From an uncultured Pelagibacteraceae bacterium (GTDB lineage: Bacteria > Pseudomonadota > Alphaproteobacteria > Pelagibacterales > Pelagibacteraceae): DNA of 61,009 nt. Where the stretch lies: the NCBI GenBank assembly GCA_902574215.1, contig CACGMR010000004.1, positions 1 to 61,009 on the forward strand, read 5' to 3'. The translations under genes and the position numbers were made by a program. This document shows, in pieces, positions 52,958 to 61,009 of this stretch; the stretch's first letter is position 1, and each line of letters starts with the position of its first letter. The notes beneath the pieces were generated by a model. It had not been told where the DNA came from and made no database searches. It saw only the letters and a list, made by a program, of their open reading frames with translations.

Positions 52958-53982
52958 GGATTTGGATAAATTGTTTGTACGTGGTTAATTTCTTTAATGA
53001 TATCATTAGATAAGTTTACATTTACACTTTCTATATTTGTTTTCAACTGCTCCATTGTAGTTGCTCCAATTATTACACTAGTCATAAAGTCTTGGATTTC
53101 ACAAAATTTTATTGCCATCTGACTCATATCTAGATCAAATTTTTCACTAATTTTATAATAATGTTCAACGGCATCCTCAGTATTTGGCTTTCTATACCTT
53201 GTCCAGAAATCGAAATCTCTCTCCATTCTTGATCCTTTGGGAAAATTCTTGTTTCTATACTTTCCACTTAAATATCCACTTGCAAGTGGAGAGTAAGCTA
53301 AGCAGCCAATGTTTTCTCTTATAGAAACTTCAGCTAGTCCAACTTCGTAAGATCTATTTAATAAACTATAAGGATTTTGGATTGACATCATTCTTGGCAA
53401 CTTTTTATCTTTGGATAACTGAAGATAATTTAAAACTCCCCAAGGGGTCTCATTTGATAAACCAACGTATCTTATTTTTCCCTGATCAATATATTTATTT
53501 AACTCTGCAAGAACATCTTCAAATTTATTCCATTCATTTTCCTTATGAACATAACCAAGTCTTCCAAAATTATTTACATTTCTTTCTGGCCAATGAAGTT
53601 GATATAAATCTATATAATCAGTTTTAAGTCTTTTAAGACTGTCATTTAAAGCAGATTCTAAGTTTGGACCTGTAAAACTATTTTCTCCACTTCTTAAATA
53701 ATCTCTTGCTGGACCAGCAACTTTTGTTGCAAGAATGACTTTGTCTCTTTTTTTTGTTTTTTCAAACCAGTTTCCAATAATCTCTTCTGTATCACCATAG
53801 GTTTCCTTTCTTGGAGGTACTGCATATAATTCAGCAGTGTCCCAAAAGTTTACTCCTTGATTTAAAGCAAAATCCATTTGTTCAAATGCTTCAAGCTCAG
53901 TATTTTGTTCTCCCCACGTCATAGTACCGAGACAAATTGTACTCACTTTAATATCGGTATTACCTAAATTTTTGTAATTCAT
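52948..53982 (-). CDS. Aldo/keto reductase (Tas-like)
   Basis: A 344-aa NADPH-dependent reductase barrel. The catalytic tetrad is visible: Asp and Tyr in FWDTAELYAVPP, a Lys in ILATKVAG, and His in YQLHWPERNV. A C-terminal SVIIGATTMEQLKTNI binds cofactor. The length and the insertion after the Tyr match the Tas subgroup. Substrate unknown. It overlaps the IalB gene by 10 bases and is divergent from the Bax-inhibitor gene. Confidence 0.9.
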   Translation of the reverse strand: MNYKNLGNTDIKVSTICLGTMTWGEQNTELEAFEQMDFALNQGVNFWDTAELYAVPPRKETYGDTEEIIGNWFEKTKKRDKVILATKVAGPARDYLRSGENSFTGPNLESALNDSLKRLKTDYIDLYQLHWPERNVNNFGRLGYVHKENEWNKFEDVLAELNKYIDQGKIRYVGLSNETPWGVLNYLQLSKDKKLPRMMSIQNPYSLLNRSYEVGLAEVSIRENIGCLAYSPLASGYLSGKYRNKNFPKGSRMERDFDFWTRYRKPNTEDAVEHYYKISEKFDLDMSQMAIKFCEIQDFMTSVIIGATTMEQLKTNIESVNVNLSNDIIKEINHVQTIYPNPCP

Positions 53983-54024
53983 TAGAAATATTAAGTTAAA
54001 ATTTTGTTAATCTTTTAAGGTATC

Positions 54025-54054
54025 TTGAATAATTAGTAAAAGAATATATATATT
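54025..54054 (+). promoter_or_regulatory. Possible promoter of the Bax-inhibitor gene
   Basis: TTGAAT (54025-54030) and TATATT (54049-54054) with an 18-base spacer lie directly before the ATG at 54062. They would give an almost leaderless transcript. Chance matches are likely at this AT content. Confidence 0.25.
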
Positions 54055-54061
54055 ACTTATT

Positions 54062-54823
54062 ATGAAATTTGATAAAAACGGAATACTAAATAGAGCAAAA
54101 GCAGCACAACAAACAGCTGCTGTAATGGATGAAGGCTTAAGAGCCTACATGCTAAAAGTTTATAACTACATGGCAACAGGTATATTGCTAACTGGAATAG
54201 TAGCACTATTAACATTTAAAATGTCTGTTGTTACTAATGATGCAGGTTCAATCGTTGGTCTAACGCAGATGGGAAATGCAATTTATTTATCAGGTCTTAA
54301 ATGGCTTGTAATGTTAGCACCTCTAGGTATCGTTTTTTACATGAGTTTTGGAATTAATAAGATGAGTGCATCAAAGGCACAAACTACGTTTTGGGTTTTT
54401 GCAGCTTTGATGGGTCTATCATTATCTTCAATATTATTGGTTTATACTGGAATGAGTGTAACAAGAGTTTTCTTCATTACATCTGCAACATTTGGAGCGA
54501 TGAGTATCTACGGATACACAACTAAAAGAGATCTTACAAAGTTAGGATCTTTTTTAATGATGGGTTTAATTGGAATAATTATAGCTTCAATTGTTAATAT
54601 CTTTATGAAATCTTCTATGATGTATTTTGTGATTTCAATTTTAGGTGTTTTAATATTCGTTGGTTTAACAGCTTATGACACTCAGAAAATCAAAAATATG
54701 TATGTCGCGTCAGACTCAGGTGAGTTAATGGGTAAGAAAGCTGTTATGGGAGCTTTAACTTTATATCTAGATTTTATCAATCTATTTATAATGTTGTTAA
54801 GATTATTTGGTCAAAGAAGATAA
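54062..54823 (+). CDS. Bax inhibitor-1 / YccA family membrane protein
   Basis: A 253-aa protein with seven hydrophobic helices after a soluble N-terminus. The family markers are LRAYMLKVYNYMATGILLTG near 27-46 and the C-terminal GLTAYDTQKIKNMY and LYLDFINLFIMLLRLFG. Relatives include YccA, a modulator of FtsH, and calcium-leak BI-1 proteins. Ends 2 bases before a convergent gene. Confidence 0.93.
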   Translation: MKFDKNGILNRAKAAQQTAAVMDEGLRAYMLKVYNYMATGILLTGIVALLTFKMSVVTNDAGSIVGLTQMGNAIYLSGLKWLVMLAPLGIVFYMSFGINKMSASKAQTTFWVFAALMGLSLSSILLVYTGMSVTRVFFITSATFGAMSIYGYTTKRDLTKLGSFLMMGLIGIIIASIVNIFMKSSMMYFVISILGVLIFVGLTAYDTQKIKNMYVASDSGELMGKKAVMGALTLYLDFINLFIMLLRLFGQRR

Positions 54824-54825
54824 AT

Positions 54826-55173
54826 TTATTTTTGAAGTTTCTTCCAGTTGGTATTTTTTAATAAAATTCTAAGATCGTAAGAATTTTTTAGTATTTTACC
54901 ACTCGTATCAGTAATCAAATATTTAAGATTTTTATTTTTAGGCTTAAAATTTTTACAAATTTTATAAAGGGCATTTTCAGTAGCATTTCTAAAAACACTA
55001 AACCCCACTTGTTTACTTGATATACTTAAACCATAATCTTTCCAAGAACCTTCAGAAACCATCTTGGCATATAAGTCTAATATAATTTTTAGCTCATCTT
55101 TTTCAAAAAAATGTTTTTCTTCTATTTTATTATGCGGATTATTTACTACTAATTTTAAATTACTACGCATCAA
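54826..55173 (-). CDS. DUF2794 protein
   Basis: A 115-aa protein with the alphaproteobacterial DUF2794 signature FEKDELKIILDLYAKMVSEGSWKDYGLSIS followed by FSVFRNATENALYKICK. No function is known. Its start overlaps the end of ispZ by 11 bases. Confidence 0.85.
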   Translation of the reverse strand: MMRSNLKLVVNNPHNKIEEKHFFEKDELKIILDLYAKMVSEGSWKDYGLSISSKQVGFSVFRNATENALYKICKNFKPKNKNLKYLITDTSGKILKNSYDLRILLKNTNWKKLQK

Positions 55174-55714
55174 TCTTATGTTTATTAATTAATGGTACCT
55201 GAAACCCTGTAAATATTATTGTTATAGGAAGCATTCCCCATACTTTAAAATTAACCCAAAATTCTTCTGTTTGAGTTCTCCAAACAATTTCATTTAATAA
55301 AGCAAGACCAAAGAAAAAATACATCCATCGTTTATTAAGAATTTCCCAACCAATATCAGTTAGAGGAATAGATTTACCCATAATTTTTTTAAGAATAGGT
55401 TCATTGGTAAAATATTTCCCAAAAAATAACGCAAGAGCAAACATAATGTTAATGATAGTTGGTTTAACGTAAATAAATATAGGATCATTAAAGTAGATTG
55501 TTAATCCACCAAAAAAAGTAATCAAAATTCCACTTACCAAAGGCATTGGAGGAATTTTTTTTTCAAAAAACCAAACTACTGCTAATGCAACTAAAGTTGC
55601 AACTATTAGTGGAGGTATTGCTACAGATAAATTTTTACCACTATTGTAATAATAGAAAAAAAATATTGCTAAAGGACCGAAATCAGTAACAAATTTTAAA
55701 AAAGATTTATTCAC
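55163..55714 (-). CDS. yciB: Intracellular septation protein A (YciB/IspZ)
   Basis: A 183-aa inner-membrane protein with five or six helices and the family start KFVTDFGPLAIFFFYYYNSG, then RWMYFFFGLALLNEIVWRTQTEEFWVNFKVWG. YciB interacts with cell-envelope and division machinery in enteric bacteria. It is upstream of DUF2794 and divergent from hspQ. Confidence 0.92.
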   Translation of the reverse strand: MNKSFLKFVTDFGPLAIFFFYYYNSGKNLSVAIPPLIVATLVALAVVWFFEKKIPPMPLVSGILITFFGGLTIYFNDPIFIYVKPTIINIMFALALFFGKYFTNEPILKKIMGKSIPLTDIGWEILNKRWMYFFFGLALLNEIVWRTQTEEFWVNFKVWGMLPITIIFTGFQVPLINKHKIDA

Positions 55715-55801
55715 TTAAAAGATATTAACATATTTGCCACATCACAAAACATTTATATTTTTAGCATTGATTTTTTTTTCTAAATACCCATACTAAGATC
55801 A

Positions 55802-56122
55802 ATGCCAGTTCAAAAAGCTAAATTTTCAATTGGAGATATTGTAAAGCATAAACACTTTGAATTTAGAGGTGTGATTTATGATGTTGATTTTGAGTTTAAT
55901 AATTCTGAAGAATGGTATCAATCTATTCCAAAAAATGTCAGACCAAGAAAAGATCAACCATTTTATCACTTATTAGCAGAAAATGATGAGATAACTTATG
56001 AAGCTTATGTTTCTGAGCAAAACTTGCTGATGGATGACTCTGATGAACCAATAAAACACCCTTTAATTGAAGAGATTTTTTCAGGAAAAAAAGGATCTAG
56101 TTATTTCAAGCTTTCAAATTAA
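55802..56122 (+). CDS. hspQ: HspQ / YccV-like hemimethylated-DNA-binding domain protein
   Basis: A 106-aa protein with the full YccV signature: FSIGDIVKHKHFEFRGVIYDVDFEF, RPRKDQPFYHLLAEN and EAYVSEQNLL. In E. coli HspQ binds hemimethylated origin DNA and acts as a Lon specificity factor. The upstream 87 bases to ispZ show no convincing promoter to me. Confidence 0.9.
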   Translation: MPVQKAKFSIGDIVKHKHFEFRGVIYDVDFEFNNSEEWYQSIPKNVRPRKDQPFYHLLAENDEITYEAYVSEQNLLMDDSDEPIKHPLIEEIFSGKKGSSYFKLSN

Positions 56123-56189
56123 GGCAACCATCATTCAACCACATTTAGCTCAAATCTAGGCCATACAAATTAGCTATATTTTTAGCATC

Positions 56190-56255
56190 TTCTGGTCAAG
56201 AGTGTTAAACGTTAATTTCAATCTTATTATCTCCCCTCTGCATTCTTGATCAGAA
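56190..56255. repeat. Long inverted repeat upstream of ccmC, possible structured RNA
   Basis: The 179-base gap between hspQ and ccmC is one of the few long gaps in the window and holds no recognisable gene. It contains TTCTGGTCAAGAGTG (56190-56204) and CATTCTTGATCAGAA (56241-56255), which pair over all 15 positions as plus-strand RNA, with two G-U pairs. The loop is 36 bases. It could be a leader element of the ccm operon or a small RNA. I could not match it to a known riboswitch. Confidence 0.5.
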
Positions 56256-56301
56256 AACTATTTCATAATAGAAATCACAAAAAAAAATTCTAAATTAAAA
56301 T

Positions 56302-57009
56302 ATGTTTAAACTCTTTGAACCTAACAAGATTTTCAAAATCACGTCAAAAGCACCTAAGTACGTTTTATTTTTGTTTATTGTTGTATTGAGTGTTGGGTTA
56401 GTTGAAGCATTAATCATATCACCTGAAGATTATAAACAAAGTGATGCAGTTAGGATTATGTATGTTCATGTTCCTGCCGCTTGGATTTCACTTGGAATAT
56501 TTTCTTCTATAACTTTGTTATCTATTTGTGGTTTTGTATTTAGAAACAAAAACTTTTTTTTAATCTCTAAAAGTTTAGCTCCTTCAGGATTTGTTTTTAA
56601 TATTATTGCTTTAGTTACAGGATCAATTTGGGGAAAACCAACTTGGGGAACATGGTGGGCTTGGGATGCAAGAATTACATCAATGTTAATATTAGCTTTA
56701 TTCTATGCAATGTATTTAATTGTTTGGAGAATTTATGATAAGGAAGAAAAAGTCTACAAGATCTCAACTTTTATAACTATTTTAGGAATTATTAATGTTC
56801 CAATAATAAAGTACTCAGTTGATTGGTGGAATACACTACATCAACCTGCATCTATTAATATTTTGTCAAAAAGCTCAATTCATTCATCAATGCTTTACCC
56901 ATTATTAATAATGACTGCGGCATTTGCTCTTTTTTCATTGTTAATTTTCTTAATGAAATATAATACAGAACTGATAAAAATTAAAAATAAAGGCTTAGAT
57001 AGATTATGA
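56302..57009 (+). CDS. ccmC: Cytochrome c maturation protein CcmC
   Basis: A 235-aa membrane protein with six helices that loads heme onto CcmE. The periplasmic tryptophan motif WGKPTWGTWWAWDARITS is intact, and His ligands lie in MYVHVPAAW and near STSLHQPAS-type sequence (NTLHQPAS). It leads the run ccmC-D-E-F-G-H; ccmA and ccmB are not in this window. Confidence 0.96.
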   Translation: MFKLFEPNKIFKITSKAPKYVLFLFIVVLSVGLVEALIISPEDYKQSDAVRIMYVHVPAAWISLGIFSSITLLSICGFVFRNKNFFLISKSLAPSGFVFNIIALVTGSIWGKPTWGTWWAWDARITSMLILALFYAMYLIVWRIYDKEEKVYKISTFITILGIINVPIIKYSVDWWNTLHQPASINILSKSSIHSSMLYPLLIMTAAFALFSLLIFLMKYNTELIKIKNKGLDRL

Positions 57010-57233
57010 TAAATGAATTATTTTATATGAATGGATATGCAGTGTATGTGTTATCTGCTTTTAGCTTTACGTTATTAAGTTTCTTAGGTTTATATTTAGT
57101 AACTAAAATGCAATTTGTTAAAGAACAAAACAAATTTGTTGCTAAATTTGGATTACTTACTACTGAGCAAGCTAATTCTGCAAAATCACAAAGAATAAAT
57201 AAAGAAATTTTAGCAAACGTAACAAATAATTAA
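57006..57233 (+). CDS. ccmD: Cytochrome c maturation protein CcmD
   Basis: A 75-aa protein with one membrane helix (about 10-32) and the typical N-terminus FYMNGYAVYVLSAFSFTLL. CcmD helps release holo-CcmE from the CcmABC complex. It overlaps ccmC at ATGA; its position supports the call as much as its sequence. The C-terminal tail is longer than in many CcmD proteins. Confidence 0.82.
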   Translation: MINELFYMNGYAVYVLSAFSFTLLSFLGLYLVTKMQFVKEQNKFVAKFGLLTTEQANSAKSQRINKEILANVTNN

Positions 57234-57243
57234 CTTTTAAACC

Positions 57244-57663
57244 ATGTATGGTCGAAAAGTTAAATTAAGATTTCTGTTTATAATAATAATCTTAATTACT
57301 TTAATTTTAACAACATTTTTGATTTTAAAATCATTGGAGGAAAATGTTGTATATTTTCAATCGCCTTCTGAAATAAAATCACTTACTGAAATAGATAAAA
57401 GCAAAATAAGAGTTGGAGGTATGGTTAAAAAAAATTCTATTTCTATAAATTCAAATGAAGTCAACTTTATAATAACAGACTTTAAAAATGAAATAAATGT
57501 TACTTATTCGGGTGCAGTACCAAATTTATTTGCTGAGGAAAAAGGTGTTGTTGCAGAAGGTTTTTTAAAAGATAGAAACTTCTTTTCTGCAACAAAAATT
57601 TTAGCAAAGCATGATGAAAATTATATGCCACCAGAAGTAAAAGAAGCATTAGGGGAAAAATAA
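57244..57663 (+). CDS. ccmE: Heme chaperone CcmE
   Basis: A 139-aa periplasmic heme chaperone with one N-terminal anchor helix (about 8-27) and an OB-fold. The covalent heme-binding His and the axial Tyr are in [13 protein letters not shown] near residue 122, the usual HxxxY form. Confidence 0.95.
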   Translation: MYGRKVKLRFLFIIIILITLILTTFLILKSLEENVVYFQSPSEIKSLTEIDKSKIRVGGMVKKNSISINSNEVNFIITDFKNEINVTYSGAVPNLFAEEKGVVAEGFLKDRNFFSATKILAKHDENYMPPEVKEALGEK

Positions 57664-57664
57664 A

Positions 57665-59539
57665 TTGATTTATAGTCTTGTTGGATATTATTCGTTAATA
57701 TTAGGATTAATTATTGGATTATCGTTATTTTATTTTTCATATAAAAATTTTAATAATTCAAACGTATTAGATACCAAAATATTATCATTTACATTTTTAC
57801 AATTATTTTTTGTTGTCATAAGTTTTTTGTGTTTGATCTTTTCTTTTGTTATTTCAGATTTTAGTAATGTAACAGTATTTAATAATTCTCACACTACTAA
57901 ACCATTATTTTACAAAATAAGTGGAACCTGGGGGAATCATGAAGGTAGTTTATTATTATGGTTACTTGTTTTAACTTTATTTATTTTCATATTTTTAGTA
58001 CGAACAAAAAATCAACCAGTAAAATACAAAATTTTAACTCTAGTTTTTCAACAAATAATAATTGTTGGTTTCTTTTTATTTCTAATCAAAACATCAAATC
58101 CATTTAATTATATTTTTCCAATACCTACTGAAGGTCTTGGATTAAACCCAATTTTACAAGACCCTGCTTTAGCAATTCATCCACCTATTTTATATTTAGG
58201 CTATGTTGGTTCTTCAATTATTTTTTCATCTGTTTTGGCAGCAACAAGTTTAAAAATTATTTCTACTAGTTGGGCATCACATATAAAAAAATGGATCTTA
58301 ATTTCATGGATATTTTTGACTTTAGGAATACTGCTTGGATCAATTTGGGCTTATTATGAATTGGGCTGGGGAGGTTTTTGGTTTTGGGATCCAGTTGAGA
58401 ATGTTTCTCTAATGCCGTGGCTTGCATTAACCACTCTTTTACATTGTATTTTAGTATTAGAAAAAAAATCTATTTTAACTTCATGGGTAATAATTCTTTC
58501 TATTGCAACATTTACATTAAGTATGTGTGGAACATTTTTAGTAAGATCAGGAATATTAAATTCAGTTCATACATTTGCTAATGATCCTGAAAGGGGTTTA
58601 TTTATTCTTGTTTTTTTATTCATTTTGATTTTTTTATCTATTTTAATTTTTTTCTTTTTTCATAAAGATAATGACAGAAAATCTTATAGTTTTTTTTGGT
58701 TGAGCAAAGAAACTTCAATATTAATTAATAACTGGTTTATGATGTATTTTTTATCAGTTGTATTAATAGGTACCGTTTATCCAATTTTTTTAGATGTAAT
58801 TTCTTCCCAAAAAATATCTGTCGGACCACCATTTTATCATAAATTAATAATTCCATTTTTAATTCCATTTTTACTTATGATGGCGATAGGTCCAAAATTA
58901 AAATGGATAAAATCTCAATTAGAAGATAAGATTTATTTAATTTCTTTTTTAATTATCTCAATTTTATTAGCATTTTTAGTATTAAAAAATTTTAATCAAA
59001 ATATTTTAATAAATACAATTTTGATATCGAGTGCGCTTTATTTATTCTTTATTACCTTGCGAGATTTTTTTGTAAAAAAATATAAAAATATTTCACAAAA
59101 TATTGCTCATTTTGGATTTAGTTTATTGATTCTAAGTATCTTGTTTAACAATATATTTGCAAACGAAATTATAACAAATCTTAAGGTTGGTGAAACTTTT
59201 GAAAATTCGAAAACTAAGATATTTTTTGAAAGTGTTGATCAGAAAAAAGAAAAAAATTATAATGCTATTATTGCGAATTTTTCTATAAGTAATTCAAATG
59301 GTGAAGAGGATAGATTTTCACCAGAGCTGAGAATTTATAATCAACCTGTCATTGCCACAAGTGAAGCTGATATCAAAACAACACTTATATCAGATAAATT
59401 TATTGTAATTAATCTGGTTCAAAATCAAGATTTTTTCAACGTAAGATACCAAGTTAAACCATTTATGTTATGGATCTGGTTATCAGTAATTCTAATATCT
59501 TTTGCTGGTATTGTTAGTTTTTTACAAAAAAGATTATGA
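57665..59539 (+). CDS. ccmF: Cytochrome c heme lyase CcmF
   Basis: A 624-aa membrane protein with about 14 helices that attaches heme to apocytochrome c together with CcmH. The tryptophan motif GGFWFWDPVENVSLMPW, KISGTWGNHEGSLLLW and LNPILQDPALAIHPPILYLGY are conserved. The start is a TTG one base after the ccmE stop, with no better ATG, so translation is probably coupled. Confidence 0.97.
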   Translation: MIYSLVGYYSLILGLIIGLSLFYFSYKNFNNSNVLDTKILSFTFLQLFFVVISFLCLIFSFVISDFSNVTVFNNSHTTKPLFYKISGTWGNHEGSLLLWLLVLTLFIFIFLVRTKNQPVKYKILTLVFQQIIIVGFFLFLIKTSNPFNYIFPIPTEGLGLNPILQDPALAIHPPILYLGYVGSSIIFSSVLAATSLKIISTSWASHIKKWILISWIFLTLGILLGSIWAYYELGWGGFWFWDPVENVSLMPWLALTTLLHCILVLEKKSILTSWVIILSIATFTLSMCGTFLVRSGILNSVHTFANDPERGLFILVFLFILIFLSILIFFFFHKDNDRKSYSFFWLSKETSILINNWFMMYFLSVVLIGTVYPIFLDVISSQKISVGPPFYHKLIIPFLIPFLLMMAIGPKLKWIKSQLEDKIYLISFLIISILLAFLVLKNFNQNILINTILISSALYLFFITLRDFFVKKYKNISQNIAHFGFSLLILSILFNNIFANEIITNLKVGETFENSKTKIFFESVDQKKEKNYNAIIANFSISNSNGEEDRFSPELRIYNQPVIATSEADIKTTLISDKFIVINLVQNQDFFNVRYQVKPFMLWIWLSVILISFAGIVSFLQKRL

Positions 59540-60054
59540 AAAATAAAATATTAACTTTTTCAGTTATTATTATTTTTGGAATAATATTTATTATTTTTTA
59601 TAAAGGTTTAGAGGACTCAAAAATATACACTCCAGATGTTAATACAAAAAAAGAGATACCAGTGTTTAATACTAAAGAATTTTTTTCTGGAGAAAATGTG
59701 AAATCATTAAGCATCTTTGAGTTTGATAAGTTTTATTTATTAAATATTTGGTCATCTTGGTGTGTTCCATGTCGACAAGAGCATCCTCTTTTGATGAATT
59801 TAAATTTACAGAATAAATTAAATATTATTGGGATGAATTATAAAGATAATTTAAAAAATGCAGAAAATTTTTTAAAAGAACTAGGAAATCCTTATAAAGA
59901 AATCTTTATTGATTTGGATGGTACAATTGCAATCGAGTGGGGAGCTTATGGGGTTCCCGAATCATTTTTAATTTATAATAATGAAATTATTAAAAAATAT
60001 ATTGGACCTCTTAACCAAGAATTAGTTAATGAAATTAATTTATTGATAAAATGA
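59536..60054 (+). CDS. ccmG: Thiol-disulfide reductase CcmG/DsbE
   Basis: A 172-aa thioredoxin-fold protein anchored by one N-terminal helix (about 5-23). The active site WCVPCRQEHP is near residue 76 and the cis-Pro region is WGAYGVPESFLI. It reduces apocytochrome Cys residues before heme attachment. Overlaps ccmF at ATGA. Confidence 0.95.
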   Translation: MKNKILTFSVIIIFGIIFIIFYKGLEDSKIYTPDVNTKKEIPVFNTKEFFSGENVKSLSIFEFDKFYLLNIWSSWCVPCRQEHPLLMNLNLQNKLNIIGMNYKDNLKNAENFLKELGNPYKEIFIDLDGTIAIEWGAYGVPESFLIYNNEIIKKYIGPLNQELVNEINLLIK

Positions 60055-60416
60055 AAATTTTAAGATTTTTTTTAATTGTTATTATATTTTATACATCTAG
60101 TGTGCTTAAAGCTGACGAACTAGATAAAAGAAATAATATAACTAAAAACCTACGTTGTTTGGTTTGTCAAGGTCAGTCAATTTATGATTCTGACTCAGAG
60201 TTTGCAAATAGCTTGAAAATTTTAGTTGATAGAAAAATTGATGAAGGATTAACTGATGCTGAAATTTATGAATATTTTAAAAATAAGTATGGGGAATGGA
60301 TATTGTATGATCCTAAATTAAATAAAAACACCTATATTCTTTGGTTTATGCCTCTATTGATCTTCCTCTTAGGTGGTGCAATAATCTTTAAAAAACTTAA
60401 AAAAAAACATAATTAA
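60051..60416 (+). CDS. ccmH: Cytochrome c maturation protein CcmH (CycL)
   Basis: A 121-aa protein with a signal peptide (about 1-20), the redox motif NLRCLVCQGQSIYDS and a C-terminal membrane helix (about 98-115). It passes reduced apocytochrome to CcmF. No fused or separate CcmI/CycH domain follows here; the next gene is unrelated. Confidence 0.95.
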   Translation: MKILRFFLIVIIFYTSSVLKADELDKRNNITKNLRCLVCQGQSIYDSDSEFANSLKILVDRKIDEGLTDAEIYEYFKNKYGEWILYDPKLNKNTYILWFMPLLIFLLGGAIIFKKLKKKHN

Positions 60417-60432
60417 TCTGGTAATAAGAGTT

Positions 60433-60933
60433 ATGAACTTAAAAAAATTTAGTATATTTTTTTTTATATTATTTTTTTGTACTAAGCTTTTAGCTACAGA
60501 AAATAGCTCTCATCAATATAATTTTTTTACAGGAAATTTTGATTTCAGTGATGACAAACAGTCAGCACTCTTAGTAGGTTTTCAACATCAAAATGAAAAT
60601 TTACAAAGAAAAACTTTTATTGGAAATATTTCTCCAATAACTGGAGGATTTATAACAGAAAATTCTGCAGTGTATGTTTATACTGGATTTGAATGGAACG
60701 TAGATATGGGAGCTTTAACTTTTACGCCAAGTTTTGCACCTGGACTTTATCATAAAGGTGACGGTAAAGATTTAGGTCATGTACTTGAATTTAAATCTGA
60801 AGTACAACTATCTTATGAGCTTTCAAAAAGTTCTAGTTTAGGAATATCTTATAATCATGTATCTAATGCTAGTTTAGGAGACAAGAATCCTGGGGCAAAT
60901 AGTTATATGTTTAATTATCTTAAAAACTTCTAA
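60433..60933 (+). CDS. PagL-like acyloxyacyl hydrolase, catalytic acid replaced
   Basis: A 166-aa outer-membrane beta-barrel type protein with a signal peptide (about 1-21). It has the PagL family pattern: ISPITGGFITENSAVYVYTGFEW, then TPSFAPGLYHKGDGKDLGHVLEFKSE and the active-site region NHVSNASLGDKNPGANS. PagL removes a 3-O-acyl chain from lipid A. His142 and Ser144 are in place, but the position 14 residues after the His, a Glu in PagL, is Asn156. The enzyme may be inactive or use another acid. Confidence 0.82.
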   Translation: MNLKKFSIFFFILFFCTKLLATENSSHQYNFFTGNFDFSDDKQSALLVGFQHQNENLQRKTFIGNISPITGGFITENSAVYVYTGFEWNVDMGALTFTPSFAPGLYHKGDGKDLGHVLEFKSEVQLSYELSKSSSLGISYNHVSNASLGDKNPGANSYMFNYLKNF

Positions 60934-60944
60934 TAAACGACACC

Positions 60945-61009
60945 ATGAATATCAATGATTGCTATAATTTTGATGATTTTAGAAAATTAGCTAAAAAAAA
61001 ATTACCAGC
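60945..61009 (+). CDS. FMN-dependent 2-hydroxyacid dehydrogenase, N-terminus only
   Basis: The frame opens at an ATG 12 bases after the PagL-like stop and runs off the window. The 21 visible residues (NDCYNFDDFRKLAKKKLP) match the N-terminus of LldD-type L-lactate or glycolate oxidising enzymes. Only the family can be suggested from this fragment. Confidence 0.6.
   Translation, partial: MNINDCYNFDDFRKLAKKKLP

Overview
This window is a compact, very AT-rich bacterial chromosome segment. Most genes are packed end to end, often overlapping by 1 to 11 bases, and I see no phage genes, insertion sequences or CRISPR. Gene content and order point to the Alphaproteobacteria. The low GC, the streamlining and the Lys/Asn/Ile-rich proteins suggest a SAR11-type (Pelagibacterales) marine organism. 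This assignment rests on recalled gene order and composition, not on a database search.

The left end (1-8.4 kb) looks like the replication origin neighbourhood. Minus-strand hemE-hemH-hemJ-rho and plus-strand ppsR(DUF299)-maf-aroE-coaE-dnaQ diverge from an AT-rich gap (4708-4974) that carries one exact and one near-exact DnaA box. This hemE/DUF299 junction is the known origin position in Caulobacter and Rickettsia. The usual origin-proximal genes follow: secB, fxsA, a Tim44-domain protein, an Smr protein, hslVU and a his operon (hisB-H-A-F-E) with a HIT hydrolase and a GNAT protein.

From 17 to 29 kb lie lolA-ftsK, a UbiH-type flavoprotein, a Lon-N domain protein, a group of TPR/sulfotransferase genes around tRNA-Gly(GCC), phhB, purH, a heparinase II/III-like protein and rpe. 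From 29 to 35 kb is an acetate-type module: a two-subunit Na+/solute symporter (DUF4212 plus large subunit) with a clear terminator, and acetyl-CoA synthetase carrying an extraordinary Lys/Arg-rich N-terminal tail. From 35 to 41 kb are an OpgB-like phosphoglycerol transferase split at a poly(A) tract, an internally deleted DgkA-like protein, tsaD, hemC-hemD, an MscS channel, a YggT protein and folD.

The accessory-looking part is 41.7-51.2 kb. It holds a haloacetate-dehalogenase-like hydrolase, a TauD-type dioxygenase and an AEC permease in one run; a periplasmic PQQ-type sugar dehydrogenase with an SDR; and a light/DNA-repair cluster with two photolyase-family proteins, a DUF2256 zinc-ribbon peptide and a class-I amidotransferase. 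The right end has argG, an IalB-family protein, an aldo/keto reductase, a Bax-inhibitor-1 protein, ispZ, hspQ, the cytochrome c maturation genes ccmC-D-E-F-G-H, a PagL-like protein and the start of an FMN-dependent 2-hydroxyacid dehydrogenase.

The most notable signals are: two genes (dnaQ and opgB) whose frames break exactly at A9 and A13 runs; the basic tail on Acs; the DgkA remnant lacking its catalytic centre; the complete dehalogenase active-site signature next to a dioxygenase and permease; an FAD-domain photolyase homologue with its extra domain at the C-terminus; and a long inverted repeat upstream of ccmC.
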